Shown one piece after another: positions 30,318 to 42,316 of a stretch of 64,000 nt of DNA. The DNA is from Leptospira ainazelensis. Its GTDB lineage: Bacteria; Spirochaetota; Leptospiria; Leptospirales; Leptospiraceae. The DNA lies in assembly GCF_016918785.1 (NCBI RefSeq), contig NZ_JAFFPT010000072.1, forward strand, positions 124,001 to 188,000. Direction: 5' to 3'. Position 1 is the stretch's first letter. The number at the start of each line of letters is the position of its first letter. Both the position numbers and the translations under genes were made by a program. Below the pieces are notes generated by a model. That model searched no databases. It was given only the letters and a program-made list of their open reading frames with translations, and was not told the origin of the DNA.

Positions 30318-31193
30318 ATGTTCTCGATTCCACAAATTGCGGCTATGTGGAACCGATATGCGATATACGACCGGATTCAAAAATTAGATCCGGAAAAGGA
30401 TTCTCATAAAATCTCTTTTCTTTCCGGGAGTTATGATTTTCCAAGGGACATCGAAATCTCTTTAGCATTAGCATTTTTTAAAACGTTTGCGATTCCTTCT
30501 ATTGCAAAGATTTTGGATGAGACAAAACAATTCGAAAAATTCGGACAAAAAAGATACGACGACACCGCGATTCTTTTGGGAGAATTTTTAGAAAACGGAA
30601 CCGAGTCTGAAAACGGAAGAGCCGCAATTCGAAGACTCAATCAAATCCATAAAAAGTATCCGATTTCCAATCAGGACTTTCTCTATACACTGAGCACCTT
30701 TATCTATGAACCGGTCCGTTGGAATTTTCGTTTTGGATGGAGAAGGGGCTCTGAAAAAGAGAAACTCGCGAACTTCCATATGTGGAAGAACGTGGGAAGA
30801 CTTATGAATATCAAGGATCTTCCGGATGACTACGAACGGTTCGAAATCTGGAATCGCAAATTTGAAAACGAACACTTCAAACGAACTCCCGAAAGCGAAC
30901 GTCTCGGTCGGGCTACGCTTCAGATCCTTGCGGGAAGGATTCCAAAAGTTCCGGGGATTCGTATGATTCTTTTTCATGGTTTATTCAGTCTGATGGAAGC
31001 TCCTCTTCGAGACGCGATGGGATTTCCAAAACCGATTCGATGGATCGAACTCGTCACGATCGCGGTATTTAAGACGCGCGCCTTGATTTTGAGAACGATT
31101 TGGCCTCCTAGAAAAAAACCGTTTCTTGTGACGAAGCGGAAAAACCCGACTTACAAAAACGGATATTTGATTGAAAACCTCGGACCGGGTTAG
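30318..31193 (+). CDS. MpaB/rubber-oxygenase-like protein (DUF2236)
   Basis: A 291-residue protein resembling the DUF2236 oxygenase family: AAIRRLNQIHKKYPISNQDFLYTL (the R-x-L-x2-x-H region), FIYEPVRW, ANFHMWKNVGRLMNIKD and DYERFEIWNRKFEN. Family members bind b-type haem through a conserved histidine and include latex-clearing protein and MpaB; activity here is inferred. There is no signal peptide. The start is not certain, since an ATG at 30348 also fits. It ends 13 bases before topA and is co-directional. Confidence 0.7.
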   Translation: MFSIPQIAAMWNRYAIYDRIQKLDPEKDSHKISFLSGSYDFPRDIEISLALAFFKTFAIPSIAKILDETKQFEKFGQKRYDDTAILLGEFLENGTESENGRAAIRRLNQIHKKYPISNQDFLYTLSTFIYEPVRWNFRFGWRRGSEKEKLANFHMWKNVGRLMNIKDLPDDYERFEIWNRKFENEHFKRTPESERLGRATLQILAGRIPKVPGIRMILFHGLFSLMEAPLRDAMGFPKPIRWIELVTIAVFKTRALILRTIWPPRKKPFLVTKRKNPTYKNGYLIENLGPG

Positions 31194-31206
31194 AATCTAA
31201 AACTCC

Positions 31207-33060
31207 GTGTCCTATCTCCTTATCGTCGAATCTCCCTCAAAAGCGAAAACTATCTCCGGTTATTTGGGAAAAGAATATAAGATTCTCGCGACGCTCGGTC
31301 ACGTCGCGGATCTTCCCAAGACCACGCTCGGAGTCGATCTCAAAAATCGTTTTGAACCGGAATATACGATTCTTCCCGGGAAAAAAAAGGTAGTCTCGGA
31401 AATTATCAAGGCGGCTAAAGATTCGGACAAGATCTTTCTTGCAACGGATCCGGATCGGGAAGGCGAGTTTATCAGCTCTTATATCCGAGATCGTCTCAAA
31501 AAAAAATCGAACGTCTTTCGGATTCGATTTTCCGAAATTACTAAAAATTCGATTCTCACCGCTATCGAACATCCGGCTCAGGTCCAAGAATCTCTCGTTA
31601 ACGCTCAAAAAACTAGAAGAATCGGAGATCGTCTGATCGGATATTTTATCAGTCCGGTTCTCTGGAAAGAAATCGGTCCCGGACTTTCCGCCGGAAGGGT
31701 TCAATCCGTCGCGTTAAAATGGATTTGCGATCGGGAAGAGGAAATTCGAAACTTTAAAACGGAAGTATATTATAATATTCTGATTCATGCAGAGGATAAA
31801 AAAGGACTGGAAGCCACTTTTCAAAGAACGGGAGAACGGATTTTTTCAAAGGAAAAGGCGGATTCTATTCTTTCCCGAATTCAAAATGAGAAGAATCTAA
31901 AGATCTCCGATAAAAAAGAATCCAAGGGTAAAAATTTCCCGCCCCCTCCGTTTCAGACGGCGAGTCTGCAACAGGAAGCGTTTCGAAGATTTCAGTTTTC
32001 CTCCAAAAAAACGATGAGTATCGCGCAGAAATTATACGAGGGGATCGACCTTGGAAACGGAAAAAGAGAAGGGCTTATCACGTATATGCGAAGCGACTCC
32101 ACGCGTCTGGGGCCCGAGTTTGTTTCTCAAACCCAAAGTTGGATTTTTTCCAATTTAGGAAAGGAATTTCAAGATTCCACGGTTAAGATCCGCAAATCAA
32201 CGCGCAAAATTCAGGATGCTCACGAAGCCGTCCGAATCACTAACGTCTCTCTGACACCGGAGAACGCAAAAAGAATTCTTACCAAAGAAGAATCCTCGCT
32301 TTACGAACTCATCTGGAAACGAAGCGTAGGATCGCTTCTTCCTCCGGAAGAGTTTATAAAAACTGAATATTCTATTCTTTCCGCGGGCGAGACGTTTCGA
32401 CTTGAAACAAAAAAAACGATTTTTCCGGGGTTTAAAATTCTCGGCGAATCGGAAACAAAACCGATTCCGGTTTGGGAAAAGGGGGAAAAAGTTTTAGTAC
32501 TGAAGGCGGAGGCGGAAATAAAACAGACAGAACCTCCTCCTCGTTATTCGGAAGGTTCCTTAGTCGCCAAACTCGAAAAAGAGGGAATAGGACGTCCTTC
32601 CACGTATGCGACCGTCGCTGAAACATTGCTCAAAAGAAAGTATATCGATCAGGATAAAAAATTCTTCCTTCCTCTTCCTTTGGGTGATAAGGTGAATTTT
32701 TTTCTTCAATCGAGTTTTGGAGAACTTTTCCGCGAAAAATTCACCGCCGAACTCGAGTCGGATCTGGATAAGATCGAACAAAACGAATCGGATTCTTTCG
32801 AAATATTAAACCGACTTTGGTCGGCGCTTCAAACTCAGATTGAAAGTAGTAAAAAAACTTCCGGTGTAGTCCGCAATGGTTGGAAAGAAATTCGGGAAAA
32901 GAAAAAGGAAACCGGCTGGGGAATTTGTCCGCTCTGTAAGAAAGGGGTTCTTCAAAAAAGGAAAACTTCAAAAAAAAAGGAATTCTATCAGTGTAATCGA
33001 TTTCCGGAATGTGAGTATGTAAGTTACGAGCTTCCAAATCCAGCGGATACTTCTTTTTGA
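31207..33060 (+). CDS. topA: DNA topoisomerase I
   Basis: A 617-residue type IA topoisomerase. The Toprim domain begins [15 protein letters not shown] and includes [12 protein letters not shown]. The active-site tyrosine is about Y293 in [22 protein letters not shown] follows in the core. Only one C-terminal zinc ribbon is seen (CPLCKKG ... CNRFPECEY), where E. coli has three, which explains the short length. It relaxes negative supercoils. The start is GTG at 31207. Confidence 0.93.
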   Translation: MSYLLIVESPSKAKTISGYLGKEYKILATLGHVADLPKTTLGVDLKNRFEPEYTILPGKKKVVSEIIKAAKDSDKIFLATDPDREGEFISSYIRDRLKKKSNVFRIRFSEITKNSILTAIEHPAQVQESLVNAQKTRRIGDRLIGYFISPVLWKEIGPGLSAGRVQSVALKWICDREEEIRNFKTEVYYNILIHAEDKKGLEATFQRTGERIFSKEKADSILSRIQNEKNLKISDKKESKGKNFPPPPFQTASLQQEAFRRFQFSSKKTMSIAQKLYEGIDLGNGKREGLITYMRSDSTRLGPEFVSQTQSWIFSNLGKEFQDSTVKIRKSTRKIQDAHEAVRITNVSLTPENAKRILTKEESSLYELIWKRSVGSLLPPEEFIKTEYSILSAGETFRLETKKTIFPGFKILGESETKPIPVWEKGEKVLVLKAEAEIKQTEPPPRYSEGSLVAKLEKEGIGRPSTYATVAETLLKRKYIDQDKKFFLPLPLGDKVNFFLQSSFGELFREKFTAELESDLDKIEQNESDSFEILNRLWSALQTQIESSKKTSGVVRNGWKEIREKKKETGWGICPLCKKGVLQKRKTSKKKEFYQCNRFPECEYVSYELPNPADTSF

Positions 33061-33121
33061 GATCGTTTTTTTAAATAAAACATTAAGTTTTTATAAAATT
33101 CTTTTGAAAGAGCCGTGTTCG

Positions 33122-33544
33122 TTATTCTTTTAGTCCGAACTTTTTTTCCATCAAATTCTTGAGTTCGTTTAAATCCTTTAGAACCCAGCTTGTGTCCTCT
33201 TCGAATTTTTCAGAGCTCATCTCCGGAGTTTTGAAAAGAGAAAATAGAACTTCGCTTCCGTCCGCGTTCGGAAGAATTCTCATAGGATTGCGGATCCGTT
33301 CTCCCGTCGGAAAGATCACGGTGTGATCCAGGATTCCGAATTCATTCGATGGCGTAAAAGCAGCTTTGAGTTTTCCCTGGGGAGCTTCTATGATCCATTC
33401 TCCATCGTTTCCGGGTGAAATGGATTTGCAGAGTCCCGAGGCCCATTCCGGGAAGTTTCGCGGATCGGAAAGATATTTGTAAACGTTCTCCCAAGAAGCT
33501 TGGATAGAGACGCCGATATGTTTTGTTTCTAAAAGCCGGGACAT
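33122..33544 (-). CDS. SRPBCC-domain protein
   Basis: A 140-residue protein of the START/SRPBCC helix-grip fold: HIGVSIQASWENVYKYLSDPRNFPEWASGL at the N-terminus is the usual first strand-helix-helix of polyketide-cyclase-like proteins, and the C-terminal helix is FEEDTSWVLKDLNELKNLM. Such domains bind hydrophobic ligands. The ATG at 33544 matches the family; a frame extends 22 codons further upstream without support. It is co-directional with the ABC ATPase, 98 bases upstream of it. Confidence 0.8.
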   Translation of the reverse strand: MSRLLETKHIGVSIQASWENVYKYLSDPRNFPEWASGLCKSISPGNDGEWIIEAPQGKLKAAFTPSNEFGILDHTVIFPTGERIRNPMRILPNADGSEVLFSLFKTPEMSSEKFEEDTSWVLKDLNELKNLMEKKFGLKE

Positions 33545-33642
33545 CTTGGTTTTTCCTCGTTTTGTTTTTTGATAAGAATTTGAATTCGAATCCCAAAAAC
33601 GCGAAAGCAAATTCCAAGATTTGAAATCGAAATGAATCGTTT

Positions 33643-34437
33643 TTATCCGTTCCTTTGCGGTATGACCGACCAGGTTCCGTTGATTCTTCTTACTTGTAAG
33701 GACAGGTCGTAGAGTTCTTTCAAATGTATTTCACTGAAGGTTTCTTCGATTTTTCCGAATGTCAAAACTTTTCCTTCTTTTAATAAGACCGCTTGTGTAT
33801 AGAATTCCGGAATTTCCTCCGGTCTGTGTGTGATGTAGAGAGAAGTGAATTTTCTCCGAGAATGATAACGTTTTAGAAATCTTAAAAAATCCTCTCGCGC
33901 GGTCAGATCCAAAGAGGAGCAGGGTTCGTCCAGAATCAAAAGATCAGGCTCGCTTACAAGACTTCTTAAAAATAGAATCTTTTTCTTTTCACCCGATGAG
34001 AGCGTAACGTAGAGCTGATCTTTTTTTGCGATTAGGTCCGATTCCTCAAGAATCCGAAGCGCTTTTGTTTCTTCCTCGGGACTCGGATCTCTGTAGTATC
34101 CGATGGTATGAAAGAGTCCGGTCAATACTACGTCAAAGACGGTAAGTTTTCTTTGAAGCGCGTTCTCTTGTTGGGAAGCGTCCAAAATCCCGATTCTTTT
34201 TCTCAACTCCTGGACGATCGTCTCTCCGTAGGTTTCGTGAAAAAGTCGAATGTTTCCGGAACTGGCCCAGATCATTCCGTAGATGAGATTTACAAGCGTA
34301 CTTTTTCCGGCTCCGTTTCTTCCCAGAAGAACACAGTGTTCGTTTTCAAAAATTTGAAAACTGACTTTGTCTAAGATCGTCTTTCCGGCGGGTTTATAAC
34401 TGACTTCTTCGACTGAAAGTAAAGGATCCGATTTCAA
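33643..34437 (-). CDS. ABC transporter ATP-binding protein
   Basis: A 264-residue single ABC domain: Walker A GRNGAGKST, Q-loop region near residue 90, signature YVTLSSGEKKK (LSSGE in place of LSGGQ), Walker B LLILDEPCSSLD and H-loop YITHRPEEI. No membrane-spanning partner gene is adjacent, and it resembles the stand-alone ModF/YlmA-type ATPases, so transport is not certain. The start is TTG at 34437, 6 bases after the HDOD gene stop, so the two are probably co-transcribed. Confidence 0.88.
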   Translation of the reverse strand: MKSDPLLSVEEVSYKPAGKTILDKVSFQIFENEHCVLLGRNGAGKSTLVNLIYGMIWASSGNIRLFHETYGETIVQELRKRIGILDASQQENALQRKLTVFDVVLTGLFHTIGYYRDPSPEEETKALRILEESDLIAKKDQLYVTLSSGEKKKILFLRSLVSEPDLLILDEPCSSLDLTAREDFLRFLKRYHSRRKFTSLYITHRPEEIPEFYTQAVLLKEGKVLTFGKIEETFSEIHLKELYDLSLQVRRINGTWSVIPQRNG

Positions 34438-34443
34438 ACGTCC

Positions 34444-35925
<1,482 letters not shown>

Positions 35926-36047
35926 CGATTGGCCTTTCTCTTTGCAATTTTTTGACGAATCCGAAATAAATCCAGTCTTTCCGGAAAACATTGTCCGGGG
36001 TCGGATTTATTCTTTCCTTCGTATCCGAGGAAAGTTGGGGGATAGAA

Positions 36048-36284
36048 ATGGTGTTGATCCGAGAAACAGAAAACGAAATCGAGCAACAATTGCGTTATTT
36101 TTTAGAGGAGAAATTGGAAGGAATCTTAGAAGAAGCCAGAAAGGTGAAAAAACGGCGTCAGGAGGTCCTACATGGAGAAAAATCGGGGGACTTGGCTGTA
36201 AGGAAGTCCCCTTTCGAAGAAAACGCGGAAAAGGGACAATTGATGCTTTGGGAAGAGGAAGTCGCCCAATCAATGCGAACATAA
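36048..36284 (+). CDS. Small acidic helical protein, unknown
   Basis: The ATG at 36048 gives 78 residues. Residues 6-40 are highly charged and helix-prone (ETENEIEQQLRYFLEEKLEG), possibly a coiled coil. The tail is acidic. I do not recognise it. It is divergent from the HDOD gene and 21 bases upstream of another small gene that ends in a clear terminator, so the two may form a short operon. Confidence 0.5.
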   Translation: MVLIRETENEIEQQLRYFLEEKLEGILEEARKVKKRRQEVLHGEKSGDLAVRKSPFEENAEKGQLMLWEEEVAQSMRT

Positions 36285-36305
36285 TAAAAAGAATGGACAT
36301 TGGAA

Positions 36306-36584
36306 ATGCATATTCTTAGAATTGAACCAATGGACAATAGCTTCTTTTCAGAAAGCGAAAACGGCCAGGGTTTCCCCGTAAAAAGGGACATTCTCGATAT
36401 CATGGACTCGTACCGGTACATGAATTCTTCGTACTTCTTCGATTTTCTTTCAGACGGGCGCTGGGATCACGGAACTGGTTGGATTGAAAAGAATATGAGC
36501 GGAGCGGATTGGTCTACCAGATATGTCCCAGAGAGCATCGAACGTTATAAGAAGCAGACAAAACGTTCCAGAAAATCCCTCTAA
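36306..36584 (+). CDS. Small protein of unknown function
   Basis: 92 residues from ATG 36306 (a TTG at 36300 is the alternative). The middle is aromatic-rich (DSYRYMNSSYFFDFL, GRWDHGTGWIE) and the tail is basic (ERYKKQTKRSRKSL). No family is recognised and there is no export signal. Reality is supported by the terminator hairpin that overlaps its stop codon. Confidence 0.55.
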   Translation: MHILRIEPMDNSFFSESENGQGFPVKRDILDIMDSYRYMNSSYFFDFLSDGRWDHGTGWIEKNMSGADWSTRYVPESIERYKKQTKRSRKSL

Positions 36585-36596
36585 AGAGGGTTCTTT
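36577..36596 (+). terminator. Terminator overlapping a stop codon
   Basis: CCCTC-TAAA-GAGGG followed by TTCTTT. The TAA stop of the preceding gene forms the loop. Confidence 0.65.
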
Positions 36597-36730
36597 CGTT
36601 TTCGGAGTCATTTAAGATCGGGTTTGTCCGCGTCCTTTTTCCAAGAAGGCCGAAATTTTTAAGGTGATTTCCATTCTTTTTATTTGAACCCGTTTTCTAA
36701 AAATGCCTATATAGAGTGACCAACAGTTAT

Positions 36731-37235
36731 TTGTCGTAGCTCCGACAACTCTTCCGTGAAAGTCTCGCGCCCCGCCCTGAACTTGGGTGGAGGGGAGCGG
36801 TGGCGGGAAAAATCGGGAGATTTTGCTCTATCAGAAAATTACGCTTTTTGCAAGTAACAAATCTCCGTTCCCAATTGTCGGAACTCCTACAACTCTTCCG
36901 TGAAAGTCGCGCGCCCCGCCCTGAACTTGGGTGGAGGGGAGCGGTGGCGGGAAAAATCGGGAGATTTTCCTATATCGCAGAATTATAATTTTGCAAGAAA
37001 TATTCTCTCTCGCGGTTGTAGGAGTTCATACAAAAAGTCATACGGGGATCCTTCTTCATTCTAAATTACTTTTAAACTTGTGGGTAAGGTTATGCTGAAT
37101 TTGGGTGGATTAACTCAATGCAACGCTCTCTAAGGATCGCGTTGCAGGGAAAACTTCGGGAGACTTTTCTCTATCACAAAATCACTTTTTTTGCAAGTAA
37201 CAAATCTCCGTTCCCAATTGTCGGAACTCCGACAG
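36731..37235 (+). repeat. Dispersed repeat, locus D: tandem and partial units
   Basis: Palindromes at 36731-36748, 36875-36892, 37016-37033 and 37218-37235 delimit units of 144 and 141 bp, followed by a rearranged stretch. The first two units share CCCCGCCCTGAACTTGGGTG and GGAAAAATCGGGAGATTTT. A terminal repeat TTGTGGGTAAGGTTATG sits at 37078-37094, and after it another partial unit (CACAAAATC, TTTGCAAGTAACAAATCTCC) begins. No gene is seen in 36597-37683; 37236-37640 is otherwise featureless. Confidence 0.85.
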
Positions 37236-37649
37236 CCCTTCTTCAGATAATACAATTTTCATTCTCAGCCGCATGATAAATCGAAAGAATGGACGCCGTT
37301 TTAGTAGTGCTTTATCGATTGTTTTTGATTTCGATTTTTTTTTGAATCTTCTCATGGAACCAACGGAAACAAAATAAGAGCACGCCGGGGTTACCATAGA
37401 TTTTAGCGGTTTATAAACTTTCTAACGACACCTCTTTGCTACATTTTGATTGGAGTTCCTACACTCTTCTGAAATTCAACGCTTCCATTGGCGCTCGACA
37501 GCTTTTGGAACCAAACTCTCCGTACAAAAGTTTTCCGAATTCTGTACGGGACTATAAGTCCGTTTAGAATTTTTTCTTTTTACTAATTTGTCGGAAGGGT
37601 GGAAAAAAGATTTTTAAGAAGGATGAAAATTTGGGTTTGGGAAACGAGC

Positions 37650-37675
37650 TTTCGGGCGGCGACTTCCGCCCGAAA
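37650..37675 (-). terminator. Strong hairpin after the 37.7-38.5 kb gene
   Basis: TTTCGGGCGG and CCGCCCGAAA form a perfect 10-bp stem with a 6-base loop, 9 bases after the stop on the minus strand. It lacks a long T run, so it may terminate or protect the 3' end. Confidence 0.5.
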
Positions 37676-37683
37676 AGAAATTC

Positions 37684-38532
<849 letters not shown>

Positions 38533-38620
38533 AGTTATTCTGGTCCGATGGAATTCTTACTAATTTATATCGGTCTCTACGAGCCGGAAATTAGGTTCGG
38601 AAAGTCGTTTTTTGCAAAAA

Positions 38621-38977
<357 letters not shown>

Positions 38978-38983
38978 GTCCCG

Positions 38984-39517
<534 letters not shown>

Positions 39518-39529
39518 ATAAAGAATCTT

Positions 39530-40183
39530 GTGAGAATGATCGAACTGAAAGGAGAATTTCCATACCTTCGTTATGTGGAATTGCAGGAAAAATTTCGCCG
39601 ATTTCGGAAAGAATGTGTTCTGTTTTTAGAACACGGTCCCACGATCACCGGCGGAATCAATTATAATCTTGAGAATCTCCTCTTAGGAAAAGAATTTCTG
39701 GAATCCCAAGGGATCGCGGTTCATTTTATCCAGAGGGGCGGGGATTTTACCGCCCACGAACCCGGTCAACTCGTGATCTATTCCCATGTGGATTTGAAAA
39801 AACGAAATCTTTCCATCCGTTCCTTTCTGGAGAATTTTTTGGGCGCTCTCCAGGACGCCGCGCTGAAAACCTGGGACTTGGCTCTTGTCTCCGATCCGGA
39901 TTCTCCCGGGCTCTATCTTCAATCCGATCCTTCGAAAAAGATCTGTTCGATCGGTGTAAACTTTAAGTCCTTTTTTACGAGTTACGGAGTCGCCTTTAAC
40001 TTGAACAACGATTTTCGGGCGTTTCGTTGTATCCATCCTTGCGGTCGAAACTGGATGGACATGACGAGCGTCGAAACGTTGGGTTTGGACTCGGGAATTT
40101 CGAAACGGAGTCAATTTCTTTCCGAGGTTCGAAAAAATCTGAATTCCTTTCTTCTTTCTTCAGAAAACGCGGTTTCTCTCTGA
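39530..40183 (+). CDS. lipB: Octanoyltransferase LipB
   Basis: A 217-residue enzyme that moves octanoate from acyl carrier protein to lipoyl domains. It has LFLEHGPTITGG, the substrate loop RGGDFTAHEPGQLVIY, the catalytic Lys in KKICSIGVN and the catalytic Cys in IHPCGRNW. The GTG at 39530 or the ATG at 39536 starts it. It is divergent from the Panacea-like gene with a 12-base gap. Confidence 0.92.
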   Translation: MRMIELKGEFPYLRYVELQEKFRRFRKECVLFLEHGPTITGGINYNLENLLLGKEFLESQGIAVHFIQRGGDFTAHEPGQLVIYSHVDLKKRNLSIRSFLENFLGALQDAALKTWDLALVSDPDSPGLYLQSDPSKKICSIGVNFKSFFTSYGVAFNLNNDFRAFRCIHPCGRNWMDMTSVETLGLDSGISKRSQFLSEVRKNLNSFLLSSENAVSL

Positions 40184-40258
40184 AAAACGCCCGTTCTCCT
40201 ATTTTATCCTCAAGAGAATGCCTCTTTTCTTCCGATTGATGAAAGAGAGGTCGGAAGC

Positions 40259-41431
40259 GTGAAGATTTTCAAAAGTATATTCTATTTTCTTTTATTGCTG
40301 ATCGTCTGCGAAGCGGTCGCGCTCGGCGCCGTGGCCTGGTCGTTTTTAGAATCTTCCCTGGCTTCTTTCGAACTCTTAAAGATCGGCTCCGATAACAGAG
40401 CCCGCGATACGTTAGGCACTCTTGCAAAGGCCGCGGAAAACTCGGGCGTGGATCGTAACTACGAAGATATGAATTTCGTTTTTAATAGAATGACGAAGTT
40501 GTCCGAAAAAGACACCGACGGTTATACGATCAAAGAACTTTTTTTAACCACCGATTCCGGAATCGTCCTCGCTCATTCCAATCCGGAATATCTCCAGGAA
40601 GATCTGAAAAAGAGAAAACCCGTGACTCTTTATCAAGACGCGCTCTATACAAGGGCCTTTCGTCTTCGCAAATGGCAGATCGGAATTCCGGTCCTTATGG
40701 GTGAAAAAAAAGAAGTCGTCGCAAAGAGCGGATTCTTTTCCAAACTCGGTGGATACTTTCCCGAGATCAACGAACCCGAAATTCTTCTTTCCGCTGCCGT
40801 ATATCATCCCATCAAACTCGATCGGGTCGCCGCGATTCATATGGTATATGACCGCGGAAACTTCCGGACCTTTGTTTCCAAACAAACCGAACTTTTGGAA
40901 TGGTTGGTTCGAAACTATTCTCTCATTGCGCTCGGCGCGGCTTTATTCTTAGAATTTGTTTATCTTCTTTTGACCTTGGGCAATTCCACAAGACAATCGG
41001 TTCCCGATTTGAGTTCGAGACCCCTCGTGGAAAAGGTCTCTCATTCTTCCGAGATCAACGTTCCGGTTCTTGCGAGAAAGTCCAGTCCTCTGGATTCTCT
41101 TCCGATTCCCGGAAGTCTGGGAAATACGACCGCGAGAATTGAAGAAGTCGCGTCCGTTCCGATTTCCGAAACTCCCGTTTTAACCGCGTCTCCGATTTCG
41201 AACACGCAGGTTGCTTCCGTTGTCTCAGAACCGGCCTCTGCACCGCAGGTAGCTTCCGTTGTCTCGGAGTCGATTTCCTCACCTCAGGTTGCTTCCGCAG
41301 TCGCACAACCGATCGAACCTTCGCCCGTTACAAACGCTCCGCTTTCTCACTCGGAACCCGCGATTACGACGGTTCAACCGACCATCGTCGCTTCCAAAGA
41401 GGAAGTTTTGGACGCGATCTACCTAGGATAA
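40259..41431 (+). CDS. Sensor-like membrane protein with repeat-containing tail
   Basis: A 390-residue protein. The first membrane segment is FYFLLLLIVCEAVALGAVAW (residues 8-27). An extracytoplasmic domain of about 190 residues follows, with a PAS/Cache-like feel (TTDSGIVLAHSNPEYL). The second segment is YSLIALGAALFLEFVYLLLTL (about 220-240). The cytoplasmic tail is Pro/Ser-rich with three copies of (T)QVAS(V/A)V(S/A)xP/S. No HAMP, kinase or other output domain is seen. It lies 9 bases before the STAS gene, which may be its partner. GTG start. Confidence 0.7.
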   Translation: MKIFKSIFYFLLLLIVCEAVALGAVAWSFLESSLASFELLKIGSDNRARDTLGTLAKAAENSGVDRNYEDMNFVFNRMTKLSEKDTDGYTIKELFLTTDSGIVLAHSNPEYLQEDLKKRKPVTLYQDALYTRAFRLRKWQIGIPVLMGEKKEVVAKSGFFSKLGGYFPEINEPEILLSAAVYHPIKLDRVAAIHMVYDRGNFRTFVSKQTELLEWLVRNYSLIALGAALFLEFVYLLLTLGNSTRQSVPDLSSRPLVEKVSHSSEINVPVLARKSSPLDSLPIPGSLGNTTARIEEVASVPISETPVLTASPISNTQVASVVSEPASAPQVASVVSESISSPQVASAVAQPIEPSPVTNAPLSHSEPAITTVQPTIVASKEEVLDAIYLG

Positions 41432-41440
41432 GATAAAAAC

Positions 41441-42316
41441 GTGGAAATCCGATCCAGACTTTCCGGGAACATTCTCAAACTCAAACTGAAGGGAAAACTC
41501 GACGTTTCGAGCGCGGAGGATTTTTATTCTTATCTAAAATCGAAATGGGAAGAAGGAATCCGGAAATTTTTATTTTCCTGCGAAGAACTCGAATATATCG
41601 AAGCCGAAGGAATCAGCGTTCTTGCTCGTTTCGAGAATTTTTTAAAAAACAGGGGAGCTTCCTCCGCCTATTGCGCGTTTAACGAAGAATGCAAAACGTT
41701 ACTCAGCTTTCTGGGTTTTGGTAAGACGATTTCCTTTTTCGAAGATCCTTCCCGTGCGGAAGAATATCTTTCCCTGATCAAAATCCAAGATCAGAGAACT
41801 TCAAAAAAAGAATCTTCTCCGATTTCCCGGATCAAAAGAAACGAAACGATTCAGTTTTATTCTTCGGCCTCTCCCGGGTCTTCCCGTTCCGGTTTTGGCG
41901 GTTCTCATTCCGTCTATATTCCCGAAATTCAGACCGTTCCCGAATTGGAGGTTTCTTCTTCCGAGATTCCGGAGACCGAGCCGAAAGAAGTTTTGACTTC
42001 GGGTTCGACGAAACAAGATCCGTCTCAAGCGGTGGCGCATTCTTCTTCTAAACCTTCTCCGATCCTTTCCAAGACGGAAGAATCGAACGTTGTTTCGGAG
42101 TCCTTATCTTCGCCTTATTCCGCGAAATCGGCTTTGGATAAAGCCATTGAAACCGAGAAACGTTTTCCAAAACGGATCATCTATTGCGGAGCTTGTAGCA
42201 GCAGGATTCGGGTTTCCAAGCCGGGAAGATACCAATGTCCGGCCTGTCAGATTCAGTTTGACCTAAATGCCATGGGCGGAGTTCGATACCTAGAAAAACT
42301 TCTAGGAAATCTTTAG
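41441..42316 (+). CDS. STAS-domain protein with C-terminal zinc ribbon
   Basis: A 291-residue protein. Residues 1-110 form a STAS domain (anti-sigma-factor antagonist fold): ILKLKLKGKLDVSSAEDFYSYL and LEYIEAEGISVLARF. The loop that is normally D-S-S/T-G with the phosphorylated Ser is E-A-E-G at residues 54-57, so regulation by serine phosphorylation there is not possible. A disordered Ser/Pro/Glu-rich middle leads to a zinc ribbon CGAC ... CPAC at the C-terminus. It sits between the sensor-like protein and murJ (no gap). Confidence 0.8.
   Translation: MEIRSRLSGNILKLKLKGKLDVSSAEDFYSYLKSKWEEGIRKFLFSCEELEYIEAEGISVLARFENFLKNRGASSAYCAFNEECKTLLSFLGFGKTISFFEDPSRAEEYLSLIKIQDQRTSKKESSPISRIKRNETIQFYSSASPGSSRSGFGGSHSVYIPEIQTVPELEVSSSEIPETEPKEVLTSGSTKQDPSQAVAHSSSKPSPILSKTEESNVVSESLSSPYSAKSALDKAIETEKRFPKRIIYCGACSSRIRVSKPGRYQCPACQIQFDLNAMGGVRYLEKLLGNL

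Noticed and set aside
36158..36421. Minus-strand frame opposite the two small genes
   Set aside because: The plus-strand genes have a matching terminator; this frame has no supporting signal.
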